Positions 8,929-16,949 of a DNA stretch of 64,000 nt are shown here, one piece after another. Source of the DNA: JAJTFW01 sp903922455. GTDB taxonomy: Bacteria > Bacteroidota > Bacteroidia > AKYH767-A > OLB10. Numbering within the stretch: position 1 is the first letter of the stretch; each line of letters begins with the position of its first letter. The position numbers were made by a program, and so were the translations under genes. The stretch spans positions 1 to 64,000 of the forward strand of contig CALQEU020000012.1 of assembly GCA_943329665.2 (NCBI GenBank), read 5' to 3'. The notes beneath the pieces were generated by a model that saw only the letters and a list, made by a program, of their open reading frames with translations, had not been told where the DNA came from and searched no databases.

Positions 8929-9642
8929 GTGACGAAGCTCAGTGTAAATATTAACAAAATCGCAACTCTGCGAAATGCCAGAGGAGGCAATATGCCTGAT
9001 TTGATAAAGGCTGCCATTGATATTCAGAATTTTGGTGCCGATGGGATTACGATTCACCCTCGTCCGGATGAAAGACATATTCGTTACAAGGATGTTTACG
9101 ACCTGAAAAAGGTGATAACAACAGAGTATAACATTGAAGGCTATCCTTCTATGGATTTTATGAAGTTGGTGGATGATGTTCGCCCGGAGCAAGTAACTTT
9201 AGTTCCCGACCCTCCTGGTGTGCTAACGAGTAATGCAGGATGGGATATGATTTCAAATGCTTCTTTCTTGAAAGATGTGGTTTCTTATTTTAAATCCATC
9301 CATTGTAGAGTCAGTTTATTTGTGGATCCGAGTCCGATGATGGTGGAGGCTGCATGCCATACTGGCACAGATAGAATCGAATTGTATACTGAAGCCTATG
9401 CCAGTGGCTTTGCCGAAGATCCATCTGAAGCGATACGTTCTTACATAGAAGCCGCACAAAAAGCAAGTGAAGTTGGGTTGGGAATAAACGCCGGACACGA
9501 CCTAAATCTCGAAAACCTTGCATATTTCAGAAGGATGGTCCCAAACCTTTTAGAAGTAAGTATTGGTCATGCACTGATTAGTGATGCGCTTTATTTTGGG
9601 TTGGAGGAGACAGTAGGTTTGTATAAAGAGCAGCTTCTTTAA
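8929..9642 (+). CDS. pdxJ: Pyridoxine 5'-phosphate synthase
   Basis: PdxJ condenses 1-deoxyxylulose 5-phosphate with 3-amino-2-oxopropyl phosphate to make pyridoxine 5'-phosphate, the last ring-closing step of the DXP-dependent vitamin B6 route. 237 aa TIM barrel of normal length. Visible motifs: LSVNINKIATLRNARGG at the N-terminus, GADGITIHPRPDERHI (residues 36-51, catalytic His), LVPDPPG, and a late GINAGHDLN with the second catalytic His. The start is GTG at 8929; no earlier in-frame ATG gives a sensible N-terminus, and the protein must begin here because the first strand follows at once. Divergent from the CBS gene, with 125 bp between the starts. Confidence 0.95.
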   Translation: MTKLSVNINKIATLRNARGGNMPDLIKAAIDIQNFGADGITIHPRPDERHIRYKDVYDLKKVITTEYNIEGYPSMDFMKLVDDVRPEQVTLVPDPPGVLTSNAGWDMISNASFLKDVVSYFKSIHCRVSLFVDPSPMMVEAACHTGTDRIELYTEAYASGFAEDPSEAIRSYIEAAQKASEVGLGINAGHDLNLENLAYFRRMVPNLLEVSIGHALISDALYFGLEETVGLYKEQLL

Positions 9643-9670
9643 GCTTCTAGCTTCAAGTTGTCTTGTAGCT

Positions 9671-9747
9671 GCATCGAGCATCGAGCATCAAACATCAAGC
9701 ATTGAGTATCGAGTATCGAGCATCGAGCATCGAGTATCGAGCATCGC
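9671..9747. repeat. Heptad tandem repeat array, consensus GCATCGA (11 units)
   Basis: Eleven adjacent 7-bp units with no length change: GCATCGA, GCATCGA, GCATCAA, ACATCAA, GCATTGA, GTATCGA, GTATCGA, GCATCGA, GCATCGA, GTATCGA, GCATCGC. It fills the space between the convergent ends of pdxJ (9642) and the VOC gene (stop at 9750). Two other arrays with the same 7-bp period occur at 58867 and 58982. It has no spacers and is not a CRISPR. Confidence 0.9.
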
Positions 9748-9749
9748 TC

Positions 9750-10148
9750 TTAAAACCCCTCATCTACAGGTTCCCAGAGTTCAATTTTGTTTCCGTCGGG
9801 GTCCATAATCCAAGCAAACTTTCCGTAGGAGTAGGAGTCCATGTTTCCAATTTGCTCAACGCCTTCTTGCTTTAACAAAATTAAAAGCTCCTCTAAATTT
9901 TCTACTCTAAAATTGATCATGAAAGGGGAGGTAGATGGGTTGAGGTAATCGGTATCATTATTAAAGATGGAAAATTCCGTTCTGCCTTTTTCGGGTTCGG
10001 CAGTGTCTTTCCATAGAAAAGAATGATAGCCGGCACCTGACATAGAGAGTCCAAGGTGTTTATCGTACCAAGCTTGTAGTTTTTTTGGATCAGCGGATTT
10101 GAAGAAGATGCCACCGATACCGATTACGCGTTTTTTCATAGAATTCAA
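9750..10148 (-). CDS. VOC (glyoxalase/bleomycin-resistance-like) family protein
   Basis: 132 aa, one VOC module pair (beta-alpha-beta-beta-beta twice). N-terminal IGIGGIFFKSADPKKLQAWY is the standard opening and the end DPDGNKIELWEPVDEGF carries the usual metal-ligand Glu (IELW). Close relatives are annotated glyoxalase-like in many soil and freshwater bacteria. The substrate cannot be read from the sequence. ATG 10148 is used; ATG 10139 (MKKRVIG) would be equally good. It converges on pdxJ across a heptad repeat array. Confidence 0.85.
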   Translation of the reverse strand: MNSMKKRVIGIGGIFFKSADPKKLQAWYDKHLGLSMSGAGYHSFLWKDTAEPEKGRTEFSIFNNDTDYLNPSTSPFMINFRVENLEELLILLKQEGVEQIGNMDSYSYGKFAWIMDPDGNKIELWEPVDEGF

Positions 10149-10226
10149 ATGTAAATATTTATTTTAAGAAATGTAAGAGGATTTAAATTGCTCAAGAGAT
10201 TTTACACTAGTGTTTAAAAAGATTTA

Positions 10227-10314
10227 TTCGAAGCAAAATCATTTCACATTTAAAAATCCTGTAGCTAGATGCTGACTGCTAAAAATAACAAAGCCAAATT
10301 TAATTTGCTTCGAA
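10227..10314. repeat. Pair of 11-bp perfect inverted repeats
   Basis: TTCGAAGCAAA at 10227-10237 and its exact reverse complement TTTGCTTCGAA at 10304-10314 bound 66 bp of AT-rich noncoding DNA between the VOC gene and the following secreted-protein remnant. There is no T-run at the right arm, so it is unlikely to be a simple terminator. It could be a small nonautonomous element or a chance pair. Confidence 0.5.
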
Positions 10315-10368
10315 ATACCCTTTTTCAACATCCAATGTTGATTCTACATTATTTTTTCACCCTACCCC

Positions 10369-10398
10369 TTGCATTTCCAAAAATCTTTTTTACATTCG
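10369..10398 (+). promoter_or_regulatory. Candidate Bacteroidota sigma-A promoter
   Basis: TTG (10369-10371), a 19-bp spacer, then TACATTCG (10391-10398), one mismatch from the -7 consensus TANNTTTG. It lies 21 bp before the ATG at 10419 and would drive the remnant and the T9SS gene after it. Confidence 0.45.
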
Positions 10399-10418
10399 CT
10401 TAACCAATCCTCTTTTTT

Positions 10419-10729
10419 ATGAAAAATTATCTGAGTGCTTTAACAAGATGTTTAATTCTTCTGCTTTTCATTATTTCAGGGAATCCACTGCAAGCGCAGT
10501 CTAATTTTGACGCTTATGTAATCACTTCAGCACCCGTCAATGATGTGGTGGAAGGAACCATGTTTATTACATTGACCGACACCAATCAAATTGACTTGAT
10601 TGAGGTGAAGGTTGGAAGTAAGGAAGGACAAGCCGACATACCTCTAGTTTTTCACCAGGAAGTTACTTTTTAAAACTATTTGATGGTGAAAGAAATGTTT
10701 ATTTAACAAGATTTAATGTGGTCAAGTAG
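10419..10729 (+). pseudogene. Decayed T9SS-secreted protein: signal peptide joined out of frame to a sorting-domain end
   Basis: The open frame from ATG 10419 gives 84 aa: a signal peptide (MKNYLSALTRCLILLLFII, cleaved near QAQ) and a stretch ending in IDLIEVKVGSKEGQADI, then TAA at 10671. In another frame, codons 10622-10729 encode a peptide ending PGSYFLKLFDGERNVYLTRF, then NVVK and TAG. That is the final strand pair of a T9SS type A C-terminal domain ('G-x-Y-x-L' plus a basic end). The two frames overlap, so a secreted protein gene appears to have lost its body by deletion with a frame change. The next gene starts 2 bp later. A functional 84-aa secreted peptide cannot be excluded. Confidence 0.65.
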
Positions 10730-10731
10730 TT

Positions 10732-12264
10732 ATGAAAAAGGGTTACATTATATTGACGATATTTATTTTAAATAGTTTTAGTTTATCTTTTTCTCAGAGC
10801 TTCAAAGGAAATATATGGTGTTTCGGTGATTCATCAGGAATTGATTGGATTAATCCTTCTTCTCCCACATTTTTTAAAAGTGCATCTAAAGGAAGAGGCG
10901 GTACAGTTAGTATTTGCGATTCTACTGGAAATTTAATTATGTATGCATATGGCCAGGCTCTTTCTCTAAAACGAACTTGTGCAATAAATAAGTATCATAA
11001 GCTGATGCAGTTTGGAGACAGCATTTATAGTGAAGAATTATATAATGAGCTATTGTTATTACCGCTACCTCAAAATGATTCATTATTTTATTTATTCTCA
11101 ATAGGGGTTGTAAATCCAAACTCTTACGGCTTATTCTACTCTATTTTAAATTACAAAGCGAACAATGATTCTGGAATTGTTGTTCAAAAAAATATCCAAC
11201 TCAATAACTTGCCTGCATTTGATGGATTAACTGCCGTGCGTCATGGTAATGGAAGAGATTGGTGGATAGTGTTCAAGCGGTATAAACCAAATCCTCCAAT
11301 AGTTTTGAATAATGATCTATACGTCTATTTATTAGATAGTGCTGGTGTTAGTGGGCCATCAATTCAATCAGTTGGGAATTTGCACTTAGATGGAGGTGGG
11401 CATTTGTTGTTTAATGAAAGTGGTTTAAAAGCAACACTTGTTACTTTTAATGGTGTAATTGAGTTTTTTGATTTTGATCGATGCAATGGTGTATTTTCAA
11501 ATCCGGTAATTGTTCAAGGTTATCCTGGCACAGGTATAGGTGACTACTATGGGTCCTGTGCGCTATCTCCAGATGAATCAAAGTTGTATATAAGTGCCTA
11601 TACTCAATATAGTACCTCAGCTTCTTCGGTAGACACACTTTTTCAATTTGACTTAAATGCACCTGATATCATGGCATCTAAAACCGTTATATTCAATATG
11701 CCTAATGATGGTATAGGAATTGGAATTTTAAAAATGGCACCTGATAATAAAATTTATTTAGCCAGCACCTTTGAAAATTATTATCCATATCAAGATACGT
11801 CCTATAATGTATACAACACTTACCTCAGCGTCATCAACCAACCTGATTCCCTCGGTCTCGCTTGCGATTTTCAACCGTTTAGTTTTTACTTAGGTGGTGC
11901 CCGAACCTATTACGGCTTACCCAACAATCCCGATTATGAACTCGGCGCATGGGTAGGCTCGCCCTGCGATACCCTAACGGTAGGCCTAACCGAAAATGAT
12001 GAAAAGAATGATGTTTTCTTTCAAGCTTGGTACAATCAAGAGTGGAATATGATTCATGTGAATGCGTCGAAACTAAAAGGAAAAGGCGGCGTGTTAAGGT
12101 TGTTTGATGTGGAGGGGAGAGTGGTTTATGAGAGGAAAGTGGATGTGATAGCGGGTGGGTATTTTACAACTGAAATTGTTATGAATGAAATTGCAGCTGG
12201 AGTATATATTGTTTCGTTAACAACGGAGAAAGATAAAGTTCAAGGAAAAATATTGAAATTCTAA
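10732..12264 (+). CDS. T9SS type A sorted secreted protein, propeller-like
   Basis: 510 aa. Signal peptide residues 1-21 (MKKGYIILTIFILNSFSLSF, then SQ). The middle (about 22-400) has repeated strand blocks such as CALSPDESKLYISAY and MAPDNKIYLAS that resemble WD40/PD40 propeller blades. The C-terminal 80 residues form a T9SS type A sorting domain: LRLFDVEGRVVYERKVDV, then EIAAGVYIVSLTTE and a basic end VQGKILKF. The protein is expected to cross the outer membrane by T9SS and be anchored or released. Base composition changes within the gene: the first 1080 bp are AT-rich, and from about 11815 the coding sequence is clearly richer in C (CTC, CCC and GCC codons). Ligand or enzyme activity is not recognisable. 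Confidence 0.8.
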   Translation: MKKGYIILTIFILNSFSLSFSQSFKGNIWCFGDSSGIDWINPSSPTFFKSASKGRGGTVSICDSTGNLIMYAYGQALSLKRTCAINKYHKLMQFGDSIYSEELYNELLLLPLPQNDSLFYLFSIGVVNPNSYGLFYSILNYKANNDSGIVVQKNIQLNNLPAFDGLTAVRHGNGRDWWIVFKRYKPNPPIVLNNDLYVYLLDSAGVSGPSIQSVGNLHLDGGGHLLFNESGLKATLVTFNGVIEFFDFDRCNGVFSNPVIVQGYPGTGIGDYYGSCALSPDESKLYISAYTQYSTSASSVDTLFQFDLNAPDIMASKTVIFNMPNDGIGIGILKMAPDNKIYLASTFENYYPYQDTSYNVYNTYLSVINQPDSLGLACDFQPFSFYLGGARTYYGLPNNPDYELGAWVGSPCDTLTVGLTENDEKNDVFFQAWYNQEWNMIHVNASKLKGKGGVLRLFDVEGRVVYERKVDVIAGGYFTTEIVMNEIAAGVYIVSLTTEKDKVQGKILKF

Positions 12265-12295
12265 CACTCAAAATACTGATAGTTTAAACGCAGCG

Positions 12296-12314
12296 ACGCG
12301 GCGGTTACGCGGCG
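12296..12314. repeat. GC-rich direct repeat ACGCGGCG x2
   Basis: ACGCGGCG at 12296-12303 and 12307-12314, 3 bp apart, in a GC-rich patch between two convergent genes. It stands out from the AT-rich background. No terminator T-run follows on either strand. Confidence 0.5.
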
Positions 12315-12326
12315 TTCGCAGGGGAT

Positions 12327-13412
12327 CTACAAGATGTTTTTAATTTTATCGAATTTAGTTTTCAATTGCGGATGTTCTTTTATGTTAACAGGATGTTGGT
12401 TGATTTGTTCTTGCAGATAATGGATTCGCTCTTTAGAAACGGGATGTGAACTCATCCATTCGGGGATATCAATGTCTTGTTCTTTCTCTAACATCTTAAA
12501 AAGATCAATCATGCCTTGCGGGTTGATGTTATGATTGCGCAATAAGGCAAGGCCACTTAAGTCGGCTTCTTTTTCGAATTTGCGCGAATAACTTAAGGTG
12601 TGAAACTGATGCGCATTGTCGATGAAAATAGTCATCAATCCATTCACATCATTAAGGACGAGGGTAAGCAATAAATATCCTGAAACATTTCGACTTAATA
12701 AACGCATGCCGTGTCGATGTTCTACATGAGATATTTCGTGAGAGAGAACACCCGCTAATTCTTCAAAGCGATTCATTTTTTTTAGAATTCCGGTATTGAT
12801 GATGATGCTACCATCGGGCAAAGCAAATGCATTTACAATGTCGTCGTTCATAACGGTGATGTGGTACCGTGAATCTAATTCGGGAGCCATTGTGTGGAGA
12901 AAAGAATTCAACTGCACACTTAAGGTGGAATCTTCATTGTCTGTAAAGTCGGGACTTTCACTCACCGTTTTTCCAATATGATCATCTACACTTTGCGGAA
13001 TAAGATCCACCGCTTTTTCGGCGAGAAAAGGGATGACGAAGAAATAGATGGCAGCGCACAATGACAGCACAGAAGCAGCTAATAAAAGATGAAAGGCGGT
13101 GCCTGCGTGCACAATGCGATAATACCAATTCTCTCGTGAACCTGATTTGTTGAAGTGAAAAAAGGCATCAATAAAAACAGCATCTTTAATTTCAATGATA
13201 CGACTGTTGTTGTTATTTATCGATAAAATCAAATATGATTTTTCTCTTCGTTTGATGGTTAACTCCGAAAAAGGGAGATGTAAAACACCCTCCTCTTCCA
13301 TGGTTAATATCAATCCAGAATAGGTTTTGTCAAACGAACATTCAGCATTGAATGGTTTTGTGATAATACCATTGTAATACTTAACATCTGCAACTAATTC
13401 GGACATCGCCAT
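12327..13412 (-). CDS. Membrane-anchored M48-family zinc metallopeptidase
   Basis: 361 aa. The N-terminal 95 residues form a beta-rich cytosolic-looking domain (KYYNGIITKPFNAECSF...), then one membrane segment at about 105-130, then an M48 catalytic domain. The zinc motif is HEISH at residues 225-229 inside GVLSHEISHVEHRHG, and the third ligand is likely Glu282 in EADLSGLALL. SSHPVSKERIHYL is the usual M48 end block. Family members are BepA/HtpX-like quality-control proteases. The gene lies 8 bp downstream of a YjgN-like gene on the same strand, so the two are an operon. ATG 13412 or 13406 may start it. Specific substrates are unknown. Confidence 0.88.
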   Translation of the reverse strand: MAMSELVADVKYYNGIITKPFNAECSFDKTYSGLILTMEEEGVLHLPFSELTIKRREKSYLILSINNNNSRIIEIKDAVFIDAFFHFNKSGSRENWYYRIVHAGTAFHLLLAASVLSLCAAIYFFVIPFLAEKAVDLIPQSVDDHIGKTVSESPDFTDNEDSTLSVQLNSFLHTMAPELDSRYHITVMNDDIVNAFALPDGSIIINTGILKKMNRFEELAGVLSHEISHVEHRHGMRLLSRNVSGYLLLTLVLNDVNGLMTIFIDNAHQFHTLSYSRKFEKEADLSGLALLRNHNINPQGMIDLFKMLEKEQDIDIPEWMSSHPVSKERIHYLQEQINQHPVNIKEHPQLKTKFDKIKNIL

Positions 13413-13420
13413 GGACTCGA

Positions 13421-14398
13421 TTAAATCACAAAGCCTAGGTCAAGCATATCTGACATGTCCTCACCGGTAGCGTCGGTATATTCTTTTTCTGTTTGTACAA
13501 GTTGTTCGGTGTCGATATTGCCAACGATTTCAATCTTCGAGAAAATAAATTTGAGAGAGCGTGTGAGTACCCATGGGTAAGCAATTCCTAATGTGAAAAT
13601 CAACATCAACAAATTCACGACAATCAATCCAAAGAAATCGCCACCCGAAGCAGTCGACTTTAATCGAATTTTATCGTCTTTATGATGTAAGGATAAGTTG
13701 TCAATATAATATTGAAATAAACTTTTCTGCCACCAAAACATATAAATTCCTACTGTAATTATAGTTAAAAAATATCCTTTAAGGTTCAGTACAAAAAACT
13801 CGCCGCCGTTCCCTTTGTATTTAAATTCCGCACTTCCGAATCGGACATTACTCAAAACGTATTTACGAATATTAATAGCCATCCATGCGCCATAAATCCC
13901 TAGTGAAATAATGGTAAAAAACATTTCCTTAAAGAAGAGCATCATAAATTCCTTCCGATCTCCTCTATAGCCAAATCGAATTCCTCTCCAGCTAGTTCTC
14001 GACATGCGGTATTTATAACTTCCGTGAATGGCAAGTGGTAAAATAAGGGCAAATCCACCAATGTACCAGATGAAGCCTATGATGGGCATTTCCATAACCA
14101 TTGCTATGATAAATCCACCAATTATAATTGCAAAAAAGAACAATGCTTTTATGAATCCTTTAAACATTTCTTTCCCGTTACCTAAAAACTCGAACCGACT
14201 TTCATCAAAAGAAGTAGAGCCATACAAGTATTGCAATTCTTTGGCTTTTGCCCATGGATAATATAATCCGAGGGTGAAAATTTTCAATATCATATTAATG
14301 ATAGCAATGCCAAAGTAAGTACTTCCTGTACCTACAAAAGAAAACGGATACACTCGCTCCGGGTTGCTGTGAAGTGATTTTTGTTCGATGATTTCCAT
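13421..14398 (-). CDS. YjgN/DUF898-family multi-pass membrane protein
   Basis: 325 aa with about six to eight hydrophobic segments. The hallmark repeated block is present three times: STYFGIAIINMILKIFTLGL, then KEMFFTIISLGIYGAWMAIN, then GYFLTIITVGIYMFWWQKSL, plus a fourth partial (FFGLIVVNLLMLIFTLGI). Each is followed by 'YPWA/W' and a loop with an 'F.Y.G....F' motif (for example FKYKGNGGEFF). DUF898/YjgN proteins have no established function. The start is 116 bp from serA's end, and the M48 protease gene follows after 8 bp. YjgN plus M48 pairing suggests a joint membrane task; this is inference. Confidence 0.85.
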   Translation of the reverse strand: MEIIEQKSLHSNPERVYPFSFVGTGSTYFGIAIINMILKIFTLGLYYPWAKAKELQYLYGSTSFDESRFEFLGNGKEMFKGFIKALFFFAIIIGGFIIAMVMEMPIIGFIWYIGGFALILPLAIHGSYKYRMSRTSWRGIRFGYRGDRKEFMMLFFKEMFFTIISLGIYGAWMAINIRKYVLSNVRFGSAEFKYKGNGGEFFVLNLKGYFLTIITVGIYMFWWQKSLFQYYIDNLSLHHKDDKIRLKSTASGGDFFGLIVVNLLMLIFTLGIAYPWVLTRSLKFIFSKIEIVGNIDTEQLVQTEKEYTDATGEDMSDMLDLGFVI

Positions 14399-14514
14399 AA
14401 ATTGAGGATTAGATTTGAGGAACTAAAATAGTCTTTTTTGGATAACAAAGAAGAGCGCTAGCAATTAACTAATGCCACAACTTTTCCCCTCTTAAAAATA
14501 GATATGACGTCCGC

Positions 14515-15741
14515 TTAATATAAGCTTCTGGTTCTGATTGTGTTTTTAACTTTCTTCAATTCAGTCATTACTTTCGGTCCCGATTTCTTATCGATATCTA
14601 AAACGACGTAGCCAATTTCTTCGTTGGTTTTTAAATATTGTCCAATGATATTTACTTTCATGTTGGAAAGCACCCCGTTAATTTGTGATAAAACACCGGG
14701 TACATTAGAGTGAATATGCAAAATACGATGTGCATTATTCATCACGGGCAAACTAATTTCAGGAATGGTTAAAGAGCCGGAGCTGCTTCCATTTTCAATG
14801 AATGCAACGAGTTTATCCGCTACATCTAATCCGATGGCTTCTTGTGCTTCCACTGTGCTTCCACCAATATGTGGGGTGAGAATAACATTATTTAGTCCTT
14901 GCAAAGGAGAGGCAAAAAGATCTTTATTGTCTTTGGGTTCTTCAGGAAAAACATCCACCGCTAATCCACCTAAATGTCTTTTTTCGATCGCCTCTTTCAC
15001 TGCCCACACATCCATCACATCACCACGACTTAAATTAATAAGCACAGCTCCGGGCTTCATTTTTTTCAATCGCGTAGTATTAATTAGATTTTTTGTTTCC
15101 AACGTTCCAGGAACATGCAACGTGATGATATCTGATTTTTTTAATAAGTCATCCAGCGAATTGCTTGACCTTGCATTTCCCAAACTTAATTTAGAAGTAA
15201 TATCATAAAACATTACTTTCATTCCTAAAGCCTCAGCCATCACGGAAACTTGAGAGCCAATATGTCCGTAACCAACAATACCTAAAGTTTTCCCTCTTAC
15301 TTCAAAGCAATCCTTGCTTTCTTTTAACCAGAGCCCGTGATGTGCGCCTTCACTCTTTTCAAAAACGCGTCGCATCAACATAATACTTAAACCTAATACG
15401 AGTTCAGCAACCGACCTTGTATTCGAAAACGGTGAATTAAAAACAGCAATTCCTTGTTTTCGGGCGATGTCCATTTTTATTTGATTGGTGCCAATACAAA
15501 AGGCGCCAATAGCAATCAATTTTTCTGCTTTTCTTAAAATAGCTTCTGTGATTTGCGTCTTTGAACGGATTCCCAGAATATGCACTTTTCCAATTTTTTC
15601 TAAAAGTTCTTTTTCAGAGATGGAACCTTTGATCGACTCAATATCAGTGTATCCTGCTTTATTTAAAAGGGCGATGGCCGAAGGGTGAATGTTTTCTAAG
15701 AGTAGAATCTTTAATTTTTCTTTCGGATAGGAAGTTTGCAT
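14515..15741 (-). CDS. serA: D-3-phosphoglycerate dehydrogenase
   Basis: Oxidises 3-phosphoglycerate to 3-phosphohydroxypyruvate with NAD, the first step of serine synthesis. 408 aa, matching E. coli-type SerA with an ACT domain. The NAD-binding GYGHIG is at residues 157-162, catalytic Arg239 in NLSRGDVMD, Glu268, and His291 in TPHIGGST. An ACT domain (about 338-408; ILHIHSNVPGVLSQINGVLS) implies feedback inhibition by L-serine. Monocistronic and divergent from fbp. The start ATG is the only one fitting the N-terminus. Confidence 0.95.
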   Translation of the reverse strand: MQTSYPKEKLKILLLENIHPSAIALLNKAGYTDIESIKGSISEKELLEKIGKVHILGIRSKTQITEAILRKAEKLIAIGAFCIGTNQIKMDIARKQGIAVFNSPFSNTRSVAELVLGLSIMLMRRVFEKSEGAHHGLWLKESKDCFEVRGKTLGIVGYGHIGSQVSVMAEALGMKVMFYDITSKLSLGNARSSNSLDDLLKKSDIITLHVPGTLETKNLINTTRLKKMKPGAVLINLSRGDVMDVWAVKEAIEKRHLGGLAVDVFPEEPKDNKDLFASPLQGLNNVILTPHIGGSTVEAQEAIGLDVADKLVAFIENGSSSGSLTIPEISLPVMNNAHRILHIHSNVPGVLSQINGVLSNMKVNIIGQYLKTNEEIGYVVLDIDKKSGPKVMTELKKVKNTIRTRSLY

Positions 15742-15829
15742 ATTACAAGGTTAGTACATCTACCCAAAACATGGAGAGGAAAGGACAATAAATTTTAAAC
15801 ATTTATAAGTTAGTGAAATGCCAATTTTA

Positions 15830-15863
15830 TTGAAACAATACCAATCTACATTCTGTATATTTG
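15830..15863 (+). promoter_or_regulatory. fbp promoter (Bacteroidota type)
   Basis: TTG at 15830-15832, a 23-bp spacer and a perfect -7 element TATATTTG at 15856-15863 (consensus TANNTTTG). The fbp ATG lies 25 bp downstream, giving a short leader. Confidence 0.6.
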
Positions 15864-15888
15864 TTACACTCAATCCTTATATAGCCTC

Positions 15889-16917
15889 ATGACTCAAACG
15901 TTAACTCCTGGTAAAAGATTTATTACTCTTGGCCAATTTATTATCGAAAGACAAATTGATTTTCCATTTGCAAAAGGTGAGTTGAGTAGGCTGTTAAGAG
16001 ACATTGGCATAGCTGCAAAAGTGGTGAACCGTGAAGTGAACAAAGCGGGATTAGCAGATATACTAGGAGATCACGGTGAAACAAATGTTCAAGGTGAAGA
16101 TCAAAAAAAATTGGATGTATATGCCAATGAGCAATTCATTTTAGCCCTTGGTGCAGGAGGAGAGTGCATCGCAATTGCATCTGAAGAAAACGAAGACCTC
16201 ATAGAAATTGATAGCAAGGTTTCTAAAGATGCACGATATGTAGTGTGTATTGATCCGTTGGATGGATCCTCAAATATTGATGTGAATGTTAGTATCGGAA
16301 CTATTTTTTCTATTTATCGTCGATCTGATGATAGACATGGTCCTACTGATGTTTCTGATTTTATGCAGAAAGGAACAGAACAGATTGCTGCTGGATATGT
16401 GATTTATGGATCAAGTACCATGTTAGTTTATACGACTGGCAATGGTGTTAATGGATTTACCTTGGACCCATCTATAGGAGAGTTTTGCCTATCACATCCG
16501 GATATGAAAATTCCAGAAGACGGAGCTATTTACAGTATTAATGAAGGTAATTATCGCCATTTTCCGGAAGGCGTAAAAGACTATGTAAAATATTGTCAAG
16601 TAGAAGATAAGGATACAAATCGCCCTTATTCTACTCGTTACATTGGCTCTTTGGTAGCTGATTTCCATAGAAATATGATAAAGGGCGGAATCTATATTTA
16701 TCCATCCACTGGAAAAGCTAAAAATGGCAAGTTAAGACTCCTTTATGAGTGCAATCCTTTGGCATTCATAATTGAACAGGCTGGGGGTAAAGCTTCTGAT
16801 GGGTTCAATCGAATTGTAGAGATACAACCTGAATCTTTACATCAACGAGTGCCACTTTTTATTGGATCGGCAAATATGGTGGCTAAGGCAGAGGAATTTC
16901 TGAAGAACAGATTGTAA
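15889..16917 (+). CDS. fbp: Class 1 fructose-1,6-bisphosphatase
   Basis: Hydrolyses fructose 1,6-bisphosphate to fructose 6-phosphate, the committed gluconeogenic step. 342 aa, normal. The metal/phosphate motif DPLDGSSN is at residues 122-129, with an acidic pair EE at 99-100. GTEQIAAGYVIYGSST, GGIYIYPSTGKAKNGKLRLL (substrate-binding basic segment) and LLYECNPLAFIIEQAGGKAS are all intact. It has its own promoter and converges on the M20 gene 32 bp away. Confidence 0.96.
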   Translation: MTQTLTPGKRFITLGQFIIERQIDFPFAKGELSRLLRDIGIAAKVVNREVNKAGLADILGDHGETNVQGEDQKKLDVYANEQFILALGAGGECIAIASEENEDLIEIDSKVSKDARYVVCIDPLDGSSNIDVNVSIGTIFSIYRRSDDRHGPTDVSDFMQKGTEQIAAGYVIYGSSTMLVYTTGNGVNGFTLDPSIGEFCLSHPDMKIPEDGAIYSINEGNYRHFPEGVKDYVKYCQVEDKDTNRPYSTRYIGSLVADFHRNMIKGGIYIYPSTGKAKNGKLRLLYECNPLAFIIEQAGGKASDGFNRIVEIQPESLHQRVPLFIGSANMVAKAEEFLKNRL

Positions 16918-16949
16918 TTATTTTCTCTATTGAATCAAGGTCTATTCTT

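Noticed and set aside
8890..9192. 100-codon minus-strand open frame opposite pdxJ
   Set aside because: Antisense to the conserved pdxJ N-terminus; no domain.
9671..9747. CRISPR array
   Set aside because: Units are 7 bp and contiguous with no spacers; no cas genes.
14765..15208. 147-codon plus-strand open frame opposite serA
   Set aside because: It lies wholly inside serA on the other strand, and its residues have no family motif; serA has all catalytic residues.
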